The notes under the pieces were generated by a model that was not told where the DNA came from, did no database searches, and was given only the letters and a program-made list of their open reading frames with translations. Source: Nymphaea colorata (lineage: Eukaryota > Streptophyta > Magnoliopsida > Nymphaeales > Nymphaeaceae). From it: a DNA stretch of 64,000 nucleotides. Both the position numbers and the translations under genes were made by a program. Every line of letters starts with the position of its first letter. Positions within the stretch are counted from its first letter, which is position 1. Of the stretch, positions 1 through 11,628 are shown one piece after another. The DNA lies in assembly GCF_008831285.2 (NCBI RefSeq), contig NC_045141.1:23586742-23650741 (forward strand), read 5' to 3'.

Positions 1-765
1 TTTCAACGACCCAAATGCATGGAAATCGTGCTTGGGATGGTGATAATTGCTAACAAGCTTGCGCAGGTTGAGGTGGACAGGAACAAAGGCTATAATTGTC
101 TATGGAACGTGAAACCAAACCAGAATTTGAACGGCTCGCCACCCCAGGATGTCAAGATTGTTGAGCAGTTTCTTCGAAACATCGACCAATATGTGCCTGG
201 AGGGCCCTCGGCATTTTCAGGTATCCCTGCAAGTTCGGAAATTGATCACTCTCAAAAGCTCACGTCGATTCACTTGTGTAGGCAATTATCGATGCAGCAC
301 CCACAAGATGATCGCAAGTCTCGGGAAAAAATCGAGCTGTTTTTGTTGGAAACCTTGATGTCCGCAGAACAAAAACTGCAAGACCAAGAACTCCAACTCC
401 AGCAAGTCGGAGAGTACATACAGTCTAAATACCTAACCCAGGTTGCACGAGTGATGGTACACACTATCAACCATGTCTTCCCTGCAGCATCATGTGCCAT
501 CTCCTCCATTAAAGATGGAACTGATGAAAACAAAATTAGGGAGGTGGCGCAGAGCACATTTAGCATCCTCTGTCTACTTGATCCACCCAGAGAACCTCTC
601 TTTCCCAAGCTTGAAGGGCCCAATCATTCGGACAGTGCTTTGAGCAAGGGGTTACCTCCCACAGAGAGACCACCACATAGGAGGAGAAACAATGTCAGCT
701 TTACTTGTCTTTGCGCCTCCATTTCCCAAGTTCACGAGCATTTCAAGGGAGAGGTTGACGCATGA
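1..765 (+). CDS. Uncharacterised ORF, open at the left window edge
   Basis: The frame is open from base 1 to a TGA at 763–765. The first ATG is at 19, giving 248 aa, but the coding frame may begin upstream of the window. I do not recognise the family. The middle (about residues 90–140) is rich in charged residues and glutamine (for example SAEQKLQDQELQLQQVGEY) and could form a helix or coiled coil. The C-terminal third is basic and proline-containing. No transmembrane segment or catalytic motif is evident. It is followed by an LTR-like tail that recurs near 3.1 kb, so it may be the last exon of a host gene or coding material carried by a decayed retroelement. A 750-bp open frame in AT-rich plant DNA is unlikely by chance, but function is unknown. 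Confidence 0.35.
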   Translation, partial: FQRPKCMEIVLGMVIIANKLAQVEVDRNKGYNCLWNVKPNQNLNGSPPQDVKIVEQFLRNIDQYVPGGPSAFSGIPASSEIDHSQKLTSIHLCRQLSMQHPQDDRKSREKIELFLLETLMSAEQKLQDQELQLQQVGEYIQSKYLTQVARVMVHTINHVFPAASCAISSIKDGTDENKIREVAQSTFSILCLLDPPREPLFPKLEGPNHSDSALSKGLPPTERPPHRRRNNVSFTCLCASISQVHEHFKGEVDA

Positions 766-773
766 GCGAATCT

Positions 774-895
774 GGTTCTTATATTTTAAGTTTTATTTAT
801 TGTTTTGTTTTGTTTGGATGCAGATCGAAGGAACCTTATAAAGGTGTTTAGGCCTCTTTTGTAAGCAGTCTTGATGAAAAACATGTGTTATCTGC
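774..895 (+). repeat. LTR-like tail, copy 1
   Basis: This stretch shares a diverged block with 3039–3175. Both contain atattttaagtttt, then gttttgtttggat, then tttgtaa.cagtcttga followed by atgaaaa. The order and spacing suggest the R/U5-like end of an old retroelement or a duplicated gene tail. No complete LTR pair or target-site duplication was identified. Confidence 0.4.
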
Positions 896-1264
896 TTTTC
901 TTCCGGATGCACCGTGCACACTAATGGAGGGAAGGACATTTTGGTAATTTATTAAACAAAAGTTTTTCAAAGTTTTTTATTTTTTATTTTGTTTTTACAA
1001 AAACTTTTTTTCTGAGTGAACTAAGGGCATTTAGTCATTAGTCATATTGACACACCAAAAATCATGCATCAATATTGTGCATACAACCAGCTTGGGCAAA
1101 TGGGGAAGAAAGAAGCTTCAAATAACTTCCTTTTCTTTCCTAGTGGAAAAGAAATACAAAATTATAGACTTTGTAAATTTAGAGTGAATGTTAGAACATA
1201 CAAGGAAAGTGAGAATTTTTAGTTCTCTTACCAGGAATGTGCACAATAAAGAATTGAGAGGATC
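896..1264. other. Non-coding AT-rich spacer
   Basis: Homopolymer T/A runs and no usable open frame. Nothing recognisable is seen between the tail repeat and the copia remnant. Confidence 0.5.
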
Positions 1265-2115
1265 CAATTAAGGTGGATCGAGCTCCTTGATAGTCGCCTG
1301 GCACTCCCCTTCAAGTTGATGCATGTTGAAGTCCGTAACGCCCAACTTGGACACTAAAAACTTGAACTGGTTCCTTCCTAATGCTTTTGTAAATATGTCG
1401 GCAATTTGCATCTTTGTAGGACTGTATGCAGTCTTGATGATCTCATTTTCGAATTAGATGACAATCAAGCTCAATATGCTTGGTCCATTCATAAAATACT
1501 AAATTTGAAGCGATGTGAAGTGCAGCTTGATTGCCACAGTATAATTGCATGGCTTTTCATGTTTGAAGCCAAGCTCTTCTAGTAATGCCTTCAACCAAAC
1601 GAGTTTGCGTGTATAGATTTATTCTCAACTTCTACACCCGAACGTGCCACTACAATTTGCTTTCTTGTTTTCCATGAATCTAGATTTTATCCCATCATAA
1701 CAAGGTAACCAGAGGTGGACCTGCATGTCATTAGGCAACTCACACAATTTGAATAGCAATAAGCTTCAAGTTAATTTTACTTTTTAATGATAGCAAGATT
1801 CCATATCCTATTGTGGCCTTTAGATATCTTAACACACACAAACTGCTGCATCGTGATGAGGTTTTCATGGTGTTTACATGAATTGGCTCAAAGTGTTTAC
1901 AAAATACACTATGTTAACATGAGTAACCGTTAAATATATGAGACGCCCTACTAATTTCCGGTATTTTGAGGGATCTCTAAGAGGTTTGTCTTCGTTCATA
2001 GTCAAGCAAAGTTTCTGGTCCAATGAAAATTCACATGGGCTAGCTCCAAGAAGATGAGAATGTCTAATGTATACTTTCTTTGGCTTAGAAATATTCCTTG
2101 GGATGACCTTGCGAC
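1265..2115 (-). mobile_element. Decayed Ty1/copia remnant (end of RT and RNase H)
   Basis: Read on the minus strand, the region carries the ordered landmarks of a copia polyprotein end. Near 1960–2100 are HLLGASPCEFSLD, PLRDPSKYRKLVGRLIYL and VTHVNIVYF (the conserved end of reverse transcriptase). Near 1640–1700 is SWKTRKQIVVARSGVE, near 1460–1490 [11 protein letters not shown], and near 1310–1410 ADIFTKALGRNQFKFLVSKLGV (RNase H and its tail). The frame is broken by stops and shifts, for example a TAA just before the SWKTRKQ segment. The gag, protease and integrase parts are missing here. It is a dead, truncated element. Confidence 0.85.
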
Positions 2116-2400
2116 TTCATTTTAAGAAAACATTTTAAGTGGCCCAAATCTTTGATGTGGAACTGAGTTCCTAAAAATGGTTTTAGAGATGATATATGTT
2201 AGTTTGTCTTCCTCAGTTTGATCGCTATGATCTAAAGTCTTAAGAGTCCTTAGTTTGTCTTCCTCATATTGATCGCTATGATATAAAGTCCAAGGAAAAG
2301 TCCCGAGGGAAGGCAGAAAAGCAACGGAGCTTACATTTCTTAGTTCAGGAATTCGATAGTCGCAATCCAAGACCAAATAAGAAAAATATTCATCCAAATG

Positions 2401-3000
2401 CTAGAAAACATGAACATTGTGAAAGAGAAGCTACGGTTGTTGGCCGAGTCGGTGGAAGGAATGAATGTAACATCGAAGGAGCATTATTGAACCCTCAAAC
2501 GCAAGCTTGACGAAGTCGAGAAAAGATTTGCAGTACTGAAAAAAATTGTGGCGAAGGACTATGGAAGAATAGGTCAAGGATGCGAATGAAGCGGTTGCAT
2601 CTCTGAAGGCAAGCCACACCAACATTCTGGAAAGTGCTCTTTACCACAACCAACGAACAACCAGCGTCGGGACCAATCACCAACATGGGTAGCCACTAGC
2701 AACATGGTCAGACGCTGCATTGAAGACAGAAGACTAGTGTCCCCTATTCTCAAACAACTGGGCGGCACCCATGGTTGAAGACGCCAGAATTTTTTCTGCC
2801 GGTGGCCGGAATACCCATCGGTGGGTTTGGGTCGAAGAGCAGTCATCTGTCGCCATGAATCCAGCCTAATACCAAAACCTGAACCCATACCCAACCCAGT
2901 TATTTAAGCCTATATCCAGAGCCAAACTTGAGACAGTTGACCCGAATCCAATACTCTCCTTCCCCAAGTACATGTCGAGGGTGACCCTTTTCCAACCTGA
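2401..3000 (+). pseudogene. Decayed coding-like sequence, possibly retroelement gag
   Basis: One plus-strand frame starting at 2401 reads as a charged helical protein (MLENMNIVKEKLRLLAESVE, later KRKLDEVEKRFAVLKKIV) interrupted by several in-frame stops (first near 2488). It lies between the copia remnant and the second LTR-like tail. This fits a broken gag or other element-borne gene, but no zinc knuckle or other diagnostic motif is visible and the assignment is inference only. Confidence 0.22.
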
Positions 3001-3038
3001 AGAGAATGAAACATGAGAGAATGCGGAAGAGATGCAGA

Positions 3039-3175
3039 TCCAGTTTTCATATTTTAAGTTTTGTTTTGTTTGGATCTAGATTTAAGGATTCTTTCTTAGT
3101 GTGTAAATGAAGGTCTTTATGAATCGTTTGTAATCAGTCTTGAGTTAATGAAAACTCTAATCGTCATTTGCTGTC
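3039..3175 (+). repeat. LTR-like tail, copy 2
   Basis: Diverged copy of 774–895. Downstream sequence to about 3300 (ttattttagttcaggtgttgatcg and following) also resembles the start of an LTR U5/leader, but no partner was found in the window. Confidence 0.4.
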
Positions 3176-3853
3176 TTTACCCTTTTCCATTATGTTTTGC
3201 ATCTCTTTCGATTCTCCTTATTTTAGTTCAGGTGTTGATCGTAGATTGGAGGAGAAGTCCTCTCTTCCACGACATAAGAACTGATCGATGATTAGATCTG
3301 GTTGTGCTACTTTGGGATTGTACCCTCATACATATTTCACCTGCTAGCTCGCCTTTCAGCGTTGATTCTAGCACAAAAGCGCAATAGCATCAACGATCAA
3401 AGAATTTGTTCGCAGCCTCGAGGGCGATCGATGAATGCAGTTGCAGAAGTGAATTTTAACATGGACTGTTTATTTCTCCATTGAATGTAATGGCTGATGT
3501 ATTTGTGAAATATTGAGGATCAATGGCACAAGAAGAATAAGCGGTAACCGTGTAAGGTGGTTAATTTGGCTTATACATGCTTACATTTGCTGAGGAAATA
3601 CATGTACCATCTTCATTTCTTACGTCGCAAGGACTACAAATTCTTTCCACAGCTTTTATCCTTTCAAGTTTTCCCGTTGAAACGCCCAGGTATTCTAATA
3701 CCAGCACAAGCCCGCCCTTGTTGCAGAGTTGGCAGAATAAAAGAGCTGACAGATGCAATGTCTGCACAGGGGACTGATGCACATGAAGTCTTCACGAATC
3801 CTTAGCTGCTTCTCTTTCACAATGTTATCAAGTTTGAGTGAAACTGCAGATAG

Positions 3854-4192
3854 ATGCAACCGCCTTCCTCAATTAAATGTTTGGAAGCAGAGCGCGATTC
3901 CAATACCCAATGTTCTCACGATGAATCTGTTGAAGTGGCCAGTGGTGACTTAACCGTCTCGGTAGATGACATGAAAAAACAAAATTCTGCTGGTCATATT
4001 TTCCGCCTTCTTCGCATCTTTCCGGCAATCGCCGGACATATCTTCAACCTTCTTGATCCCACCATTCATAAGCTTCCACAACTTCCCACTGGGACTGGAG
4101 TGCCTCAATTGGGCAGCAGCAGCAATACGCAGAGCAGTCCTCCTGGTTCATTGACCCAGCTTGCACTCACAAGTAACTACATTAAAAAATAA
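3854..4192 (+). other. Unrecognised 112-aa ORF
   Basis: ATG at 3854, TAA at 4190–4192. The C-terminal part is serine/proline/glutamine rich and the middle has a short hydrophobic stretch (HIFRLLRIFPAIAGHIFNLL, about residues 48–67). Nothing identifies a family. It could be an exon of a gene whose other exons I cannot place, or a chance ORF. The rest of 3176–3853 and 4193–5065 contains no supportable gene. Confidence 0.18.
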
Positions 4193-5065
4193 AAGAACAA
4201 ATCAGACGAGAAGCAAAAAGAGGGTGGCCTTGGTTTTTAGATTGCAACTTCAGAGGTGGTGTTGAAAACAAACTGGTAAGAAAGCAAACAAGCAAAAAAG
4301 AACATAGCGATTAAATGAAGAAAGAGCACAACACTTGAATTTTAGGAACTAAGGAGCAATAAAATAACGTTTAAAATGCTGCGAAAAAAAGCCATATTAT
4401 CTAGTGGCCAGTTAATTAGTCAAGGGAAAAAAAGTCATGGACTATTACTTAAAAATTGTTTCAGGGGAGTTCAATGAAAAACTAAAATCAGTAGCTATCT
4501 AGCTAGAGAGCCCAACGAACAACGATCTAACTAGAAAAGAAAACGATGCGTGGAGTGGGAAAATGATTCAAACTTGTAAAGACAAACTGAACGATTCACG
4601 TGATCGTAGGTTCTTCTTATTCCATATTTAAATGTGCCTTCAGAAAAATCATGCCAATAATGTCTGATCCATTTGATCTACAAGCCTCTACAAGACAACC
4701 ATTTTAATCTCGTCCACATTCTGCACTAGGAGACCTGTACATCCAGCACGCTTAGCGATCTCATTCAAGTGTGCCCACTGATAAGCGTCATGTGAACAGA
4801 TATTGATTAAGATTTTCTCCGTGCTTTGGTTATGGCCATGATGATGGATACAATGGAAAGTAAACCTAGTCTCTTATAAGCCAAGGAGGAGGCTCTCAGA
4901 TATACAGATCCATTTCAAAAGTTGACAACTCTGACCGTCTCTCAGCATCAAATTGCCTCCCATATTCTAAGTTTGTAGCTAGCACAGAACAAGAACCAGT
5001 TGCTGCTTTCCTGAAAATGTTGATAAGTGTAAAAGACATTAATAGCAACACGAACCAAAATTATA

Positions 5066-5345
5066 ATGTTTGGATGGCACCCCAAGATGGTACACCAGCT
5101 TTTTCTGGACTGTGGGTAACATCAAAATCAGGTTTTCTCAAAAATGAGTTTTGGGAAAACCTGGTTTTGAAAGGGAGATCGAATAACCTAATTCCCCCCA
5201 GGTTATTGACAAAAAAATGTGTTCTGGATGTGCTATCCAAACACGCAAACCAGTTTTATGACAATGATTGAAAAGCCATTTTTTCGGAAAACTGATATTT
5301 TCAAAACAGTTTTTTTTGTTTTAGGGTGTCACCAAAGTGTGCTAC
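5066..5345. mobile_element. MITE-like element with imperfect terminal inverted repeats
   Basis: The left end near 5068 reads gtttggatggcacccc. The right end near 5323–5340 reads agggtgtcaccaaagt, whose complement (actttggtgacaccct) matches the left end imperfectly. The interior holds self-similar segments (aaaacctggttttgaaa, gaaaactgatattttcaaaa). Length about 280 bp with no coding capacity. Target-site duplication not resolved. Confidence 0.4.
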
Positions 5346-5808
5346 GCTATATACTCCAATATGCACGTATGGGCATCCCACAGAGGTAGAACACGAGTGA
5401 AATGTCAACGACAATAACCGTCTGTTGTTCAAACTGTGGCACACAATAACAGTAATGGACAACTTGGGAACGCAACTCATATTTTTTTGGGAAAAATATA
5501 TCTTTCAGTTCGATACAAAAAAAAGTGCCCTTCAATCAACAATAGGAGGTCATATTCCGATTTCCAGGACAAACTAGAGAAACTAGAGAAGGGAATTTGA
5601 AATTTTGAACAACAAAAAGCGAAAAAGAAGAAAAAGGAAGAAAACTGACACAAACAATTGACCAATACACAGAATAAACCAATGCCCGCAGCAAAGACGT
5701 CCATCAAGGCCGGATAATTATCCTTTTTTCTCTTCTCAAGTTCAACCAAGCCAGCAATCACGTTTCTAAGGACTGCCAACAGGATCTACCATGGAAATTC
5801 ATCTCCTT

Positions 5809-8800
5809 TCATGTCCTCCTTATGAGATAGCCGATGAGGATTCCCAGCAACCCGACAATCACCACATACAGGAACGGGATGCCACCGCCCGCTCTACTGC
5901 TTTGCGTTCTCAATAGCTCCTACGGGGCACAGTAATCAAGCTATAAAACTTCTCCGATAACGATGAGTAGTAGAAATGTCATAATTATTTTTTACTTTTA
6001 ACTATAAAATAACAAACGTCAACCAAACGAAGCACGGTATCATCATACTCATCGACAATTCTGGAACTCTTCATATAAAAACAAATTCCTATGAGGCAAA
6101 ATATACAGGGAAAACATGTAATCTAACCTTAACATGGCAGTATTTTGTATGTAGATCCTCTAAACATAGCAATGTTTCAGACAGATAATCACAAGAAGCT
6201 AAAGCCTTCATTTTTTCTATTAATAAACTGAAAATACGACTTATTCGGGAGCACAAATGTGTATGAATCCCTGCATAAATTGTAAAAAGAAAGTCCAACA
6301 CCGATGCCCCCAGTTGCCTGAGACCAGCCATTTTTACCCCAATCGTTTGAACATGAAAGGGTTGTCCGTGGTCCTGAAAGAACCTTAATGCCTTCGAAAG
6401 AGTTTGGATATGAGAATTGAACTACATATTTCTGAGGTGATTTTGTGCAGGAGAGGCTTCATTTCTTGCCACTGAGGCAAGAGAAGTGAATCTTCAAGAC
6501 CTTTACCTTTTTCTGAAGCATTCATCCCTCCTTTGGTATTTTGAGATGTTAGAGTGAGATGACATCCGATGACTCAACATGATAATCAAGAACAATGATC
6601 GAGTTTGACAGGTTAGAATTCGTGGTGACTTCATGGAAAGGTTCATTACCACAGAAATAACTCATCAAAGGCAACATTTAGGTGGATACCAAAATGACCT
6701 CAAGCCAAAAAGAAAGAGTAAAAGTTTGAAATTTGCTCACCAACTAAGTGTAGTGGTGACAACGATTTTAAAGAGGATGAAGCCATTTCACTTGCAATCC
6801 AGCGAGGTTCTAATTTTAAAAGCAAAAGGAAAAGGGACGACAGGTGTTGGGAATTTTGATTTGATAAAAGGCGAAACAAAACAAATATGACAAGGTAGCT
6901 CTACCTGTCTGACACATTCAGACCATTTGCTATAGCTTGTGTTCTAAGCAATAAGCCACCTCTGTTGCTTTTGCATTGCAAATGGCTTTCACAAAAATCT
7001 GATCTGTTACTCCCTCCAAGCAAGATTACAAACAAAGTAAATATATTCCAAAAGCATGTCCTGCATCATTTGGTATCAACACTACTTCCATTGATCAAGT
7101 TAGCAAACTTCTAATATTATGTTAGTCCTCATATCATCATGTGTAGGACTGATCATGAGGGAGGAATCTGCAATTAGTGATATATCAGTTCACTACTAAG
7201 ACCAATGTTGTAAAAGGTGTAGCGTAACGCGTATCGGTTGGGCTAACCTATATGCCGTATCGTAACGTACTGCAAACGTAGTGTAGGATAGTAAAATTAA
7301 TTTTTAATTTAAAAAATATTAAAAATCAGAAAAAATAAAGAAAAATAATAAAAAATCCAAAAAAATAAACAAAAATCAGAAATCAAGTAAAATGCATTCA
7401 ATATAAAAAAGATCATCATACACAAGGAACATTCATGTGTATCAACTATCAACAACACATTTAAAAATAAGAAATCAGAGAGTCAAAATAACATAATAAG
7501 CATCCATCACAATTTTAAACTTGAAAATTTTATAGAATCTTAGGACTTGGAGTCTTAGGACTTGGAGTCTTAGGCATCACAATTTCATAAGTTCAAAACA
7601 TATACTTATCATCTTTCATGATTCAACGATAATATCTCCCAAATCGATGAATCGTCAGTGATTTTTGATGAAAAAGGGCAAAATCTCTCCTCCCACGTCT
7701 CTTGGATTCTTTAGACACAAGAAGAGAAAGAGGGAGGAGTGTTTAAACTTTAAAACATAATGCAAAAAGGGGCCATCGGACCCCTTTTTTGTGTTTTTCC
7801 TTGTATCGTAGGATACGGGCGATACACGAGCGTATCGTGTATCATAAGCATTAAACCTATACGGTACGTACACTAGATGAGCGGTTGCAGACTAGCAGAC
7901 AGTTTGAGTCTTATCTTGGATGTTTTACATAAAAATTATAGAACCTTAAATTAGAGTATACAGCTACCCATGGATTACACTATATATTCGATTAAAACCA
8001 TTAGCAAACTAAATTAATAGATAACCTAAAAGTACCACGACTCACATGTAACACCAACAATAAATTTACAAACAGATAGACTGAAACAACTATTAAGTCT
8101 GAAACAAGAACATCCATAACATACTTTACGAGCTAACAATGCATAACGAATGAAAATTTTTTATCTAATTTCTGAACATAACTGGATTTGGTCAAATTTT
8201 GTCTCCTACATTTTGGATTATATAAACACGGTATAGTGACTACAGTGAAATTCTTTCACTGTTTTTAAGTTGTGTAAGAGTCACATTGCTCTACCTTCTT
8301 TTTTATGGATAGAGCAAATTTTTTTTTTTGGGAAATTTTGGAGTTTCTAAAAAATAAAAATTTTGAAATATTAGATAAATAAAAGTAAAATAAATATGAA
8401 ACTAATAAGAAGACATAAAAAATATCTTGTTAAAATGATAAAATGATAAGGTAACAAATAAAAAAATGAAACAAAAGTTAAAAAAAATGAAAAAAAAGAG
8501 ATAAATTCATTTTTAACATTTTTTAAAAATATAGCGTACTTTTCCCATTTTTTCATTAATACGATATTTGTGGCAATGATCTCTACCCAGATAGAAGAAC
8601 CTCAATGTCTCAGATTCACAATGATGCAACACTCTAAAAGCTATAAAATGGAGCTGCATCCATGTAGAAACAGCTAATGCTGAATCAGTTTCCAGTAGCT
8701 ACCTGAACTAATTGAACAAGAGTCAGTTGCACGTGTTACTACATTAACCACCCAGATTTTTAATTGGATTTGATTTACAACAAATATAGAAGCTTCTACT

Positions 8801-11037
8801 GCAACAAAACCCTTCAAATGCACATTTTTGTTGAATATGTGGAAATAATACGTAAAAAAGCTTTTAGGACAAAGAAGTGCTCATAGAACAGTATGAAGTT
8901 CATATTTTTATGGGAGAAAAGTTCTTTTTTTTTTTTTGTAGAGCATTAATCAAAAAGTTATGAATTACTTACTATAGTTCCGTATGCAGACAGTCATACC
9001 TAAATGCTTGCTTAAGCACGTATCATGCACCTGCACACAAAGGGGAGGAAAGAAGGGGGAACAGACGGAAAGATAAAAATAAACTTACCAGCTCTTGTTG
9101 TAGTTTATTATTTAGTTGAATAACAGAACTTTTCTCTTCAGTTAGCCGCGATATCGCAACCCGTGCCTACAGAAGACCAGATAATCGGATAAAATTATAT
9201 TATATACCAAAAAAATGACTCAAGATTAATAAGAATTCAGGATACAAAACTTGAACTAATTAGCCACTACACTAGAACTTGTTTGATACTAACAAGCAAA
9301 TAAAGGGAAAAAGGAACTAGATAACCAAATTAGTTGAACGCTTTAAAGTTTAAACATACTCAATGTTTGCAAAAGTTACTCTAAACACAACGATAAGAGC
9401 AGTCATCTATTAACGGATGAATTGCTTCTGATTCCAGAAAAAGGGGAAAAAGGAACAGATTTTCAACACAAACATGAGATTCCTTTAGAAAAGATAATCA
9501 CCTAAGACAAAAGAATTGCAGAAAACATAGAAAGAAAAAAACTAAACAAATAGAGGGAGAACACGTATTAGGTGATCAGAATAGTATAATACTATAACCT
9601 AAGCAAGGATCTCAGAAGCAAGATAGTCAGAATCACAAGCAGAAAGCAAGTAGCATATACAAAAATCAGTTGCAACGTTTTCATTATGATCAAACAGGAA
9701 CGCAGGAACATTAGCTAAAATCCAATGGCCAAGTCTTTATGATCCGTCAAAGCAATAGGGTTAAAAGGGGATGCTTGCAAGAAGCCCTCTGCGTGCACGT
9801 AAAGACTAACAAACATAAATACACAGCATATATTTGTACAAGCACAGGTTCACGTAATACAATTCAGAAATTTCACAAAGGAGTACCTCCGAGACCTTGT
9901 CCTTTGAATCAAGGTCTTCACGCAGAACCTACACAGTTGAGATTGAAAATTGATTCTCGTGAGATTCAACTGTTCAAGAACAAGAGCGTAAGGAACCATG
10001 TAACAGTTTTTCAAACACATACACTATCAAATGCCGCTGCATTCCCAATATCCGACAAAGAAGCTCTTGGTGAGGAACCTTCTTCCGATCCCTCTGCAAC
10101 CGGCGATGGTGGCTGTGGCGGAGACACGTACATAACCCTCAATTTACATTCCTCAAGGTGATTCCCGGCGTCCTTATTAAACTGTGTATACGCGAAGCAC
10201 ATATTCAATGAGCAACACATTGACACACAACCCACCAGAGGAATCCACCATAACAAGAAATCAACTAACCATCTCAGGGGTAATATCCTTCTGAGTAGCT
10301 CCATCGGTCGTGACGACACTCTGGATCAAGAATTTGTCCTTACATTGCATGTCCGGAGGAGCCTCTCGTTGGGCTTGCATTGTAACTTGAACAAAAACCA
10401 GCATTATAAACATCAAACGAACAATCCGCTAATTTCCAAATAACTCAAACCGCAAATAATTAAAACGCGAGTAAAAGACGAAGATAAAGGATAATCTTAC
10501 CAACGACATCGCAGGTAGAACGCGGCAAAACAACTCCGGTGTTGGGTCGAACGCAATATTTCTTAGGATTCGTCGTCTTGACCTAACCAATCAAAACCGG
10601 AGCAATTCAAAAGGGAACTTCGGTTTGCAAGAAACAAAAGCCATCGTCCTACTCTGAAAGCACCTCACCAAAAAAAAAAAAAATCATGAGAAAGGAGTCG
10701 ACCAAGAGTATTAAGCAAGCACCTTAAAGGCCACATAATGATCCGTCTGATTCGTCAACTGGAGAGAGCACGAGATCTGTTTCTTCAGTTCAACTTCACC
10801 GGCCCCAAGCCAAACGGAACGGATAAAATCAGAATATGATAATTCAGGCACCAATCCAGCCGAAAAGAAAACCAAAAAACCCCCCAAGCGGAGGGAAGAA
10901 CAAAAGAACCAAACCTAAAAGAGAAAATCCGAAAGCGAAAAAATGAAATGAGGAAAGTTGGGAAGAAAGGAAAAAGTCGCATCACATGGGAATCTGAGCT
11001 CGTTAGGTTGGATGCTGACGAGTTCGCCGAAACTCAT
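5809..11037 (-). CDS. VAP27: VAP27-type vesicle-associated membrane protein-associated protein (MSP domain, ER anchor)
   Basis: Eight coding exons on the minus strand: 10986–11037, 10723–10793, 10501–10582, 10270–10385, 10023–10181, 9887–9928, 9089–9166 and 5809–5919. All junctions are GT–AG, the frames join without a stop, and the total is 711 nt (236 aa). The order is that of plant VAP27: an MSP domain (about residues 5–126) starting MSFGELVSIQPNELRF, with the VAP signature TTNPKKY at 44–50; a Ser/Pro linker (about 130–160); a coiled coil (about 170–205, KSSVIQLNNKLQQEL); and a C-terminal hydrophobic tail anchor at about 214–233 ending RRT. VAP proteins sit in the ER membrane and use the MSP domain to bind FFAT-motif partners and cytoskeleton at ER–plasma-membrane contacts (family knowledge). 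The start is the only ATG opening the conserved N-terminus. The last intron (5920–9088) is about 3.2 kb, far longer than the others, and holds repeats. Confidence 0.95.
7205..7870. repeat. GTATCG-rich dispersed repeat inside the last VAP27 intron
   Basis: Both edges of this block are dense in CGTATCG/GATACG words (7219–7275 and 7801–7870). The AT-rich middle includes a small triplication of cttaggacttggagt near 7547–7575. The left start (caatgttgtaaaaggtg) resembles the start of the block at 55258. Likely an old non-autonomous element that lengthened the intron. No coding capacity. Confidence 0.45.
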
Positions 11038-11463
11038 CTTCCCCTGCCGCTTCCCTTTCCACCACCGAAGAAGAAGAAGTGAGAAAAGGAAAAAACCGAC
11101 GACCCTCGGAGGGAAACCTAACGCGGGAAACGAGATCGTATCAACAGTTCATAATCCGGCGACTTTTATCCGCCGCAGGCATTGGGGCGGAAGGATCTGG
11201 AACTGTTCGCCTAGGAGCGGTTTTCTTCCTTCCCACTCGACCCCCTCGCTTTGCTTTTGTTTATTCATTCTTCCTTGTAATTTACAGAGGTAAAATAATT
11301 AAAAATAGGACGCAAAGGAGACCCGGTTGCGTTGGGTCGAAGGGAAGGGCAGGACGCACGAAATGGACACCCAGCTACGTCATCGGCTATGTCCTCGGAC
11401 CCAATCACGTGGCCGCTTGCTCGGCGGGTCCAACTTCGCTGCGCTCTGGCACTCAGCACTCGC

Positions 11464-11476
11464 TTTTATATATATA
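11464..11476 (-). promoter_or_regulatory. Candidate TATA box for VAP27
   Basis: On the minus strand this reads TATATATATAAAA, about 430 bp upstream of the VAP27 start codon, at the edge of a comparatively GC-rich stretch (11040–11460) that would be the 5' UTR. The transcription start is not otherwise visible. Confidence 0.35.
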
Positions 11477-11511
11477 GGCAAGAGGTCCTTAACGAATAAC
11501 TATAATTTTTT

Positions 11512-11628
11512 CAAGATGGATAGCTTGAAAAAAAAAATCAATGAAAAAAAGTCATTAATTAATATTATATCATTAAAATACTCTAATCATATTTTTCTCA
11601 TTGATTTTTTCTCAATCATTCTATCTTA
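11512..11628. mobile_element. Foldback MITE upstream of VAP27
   Basis: The left arm (from 11513, aagatggatagcttga, then an A run and atcaatgaaaaa) is the imperfect inverse of the right arm (11592–11627, tttttctcattgattttt … ctatctt). About 115 bp, AT-rich, non-coding. It lies about 35 bp upstream of the candidate TATA box. Confidence 0.5.
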
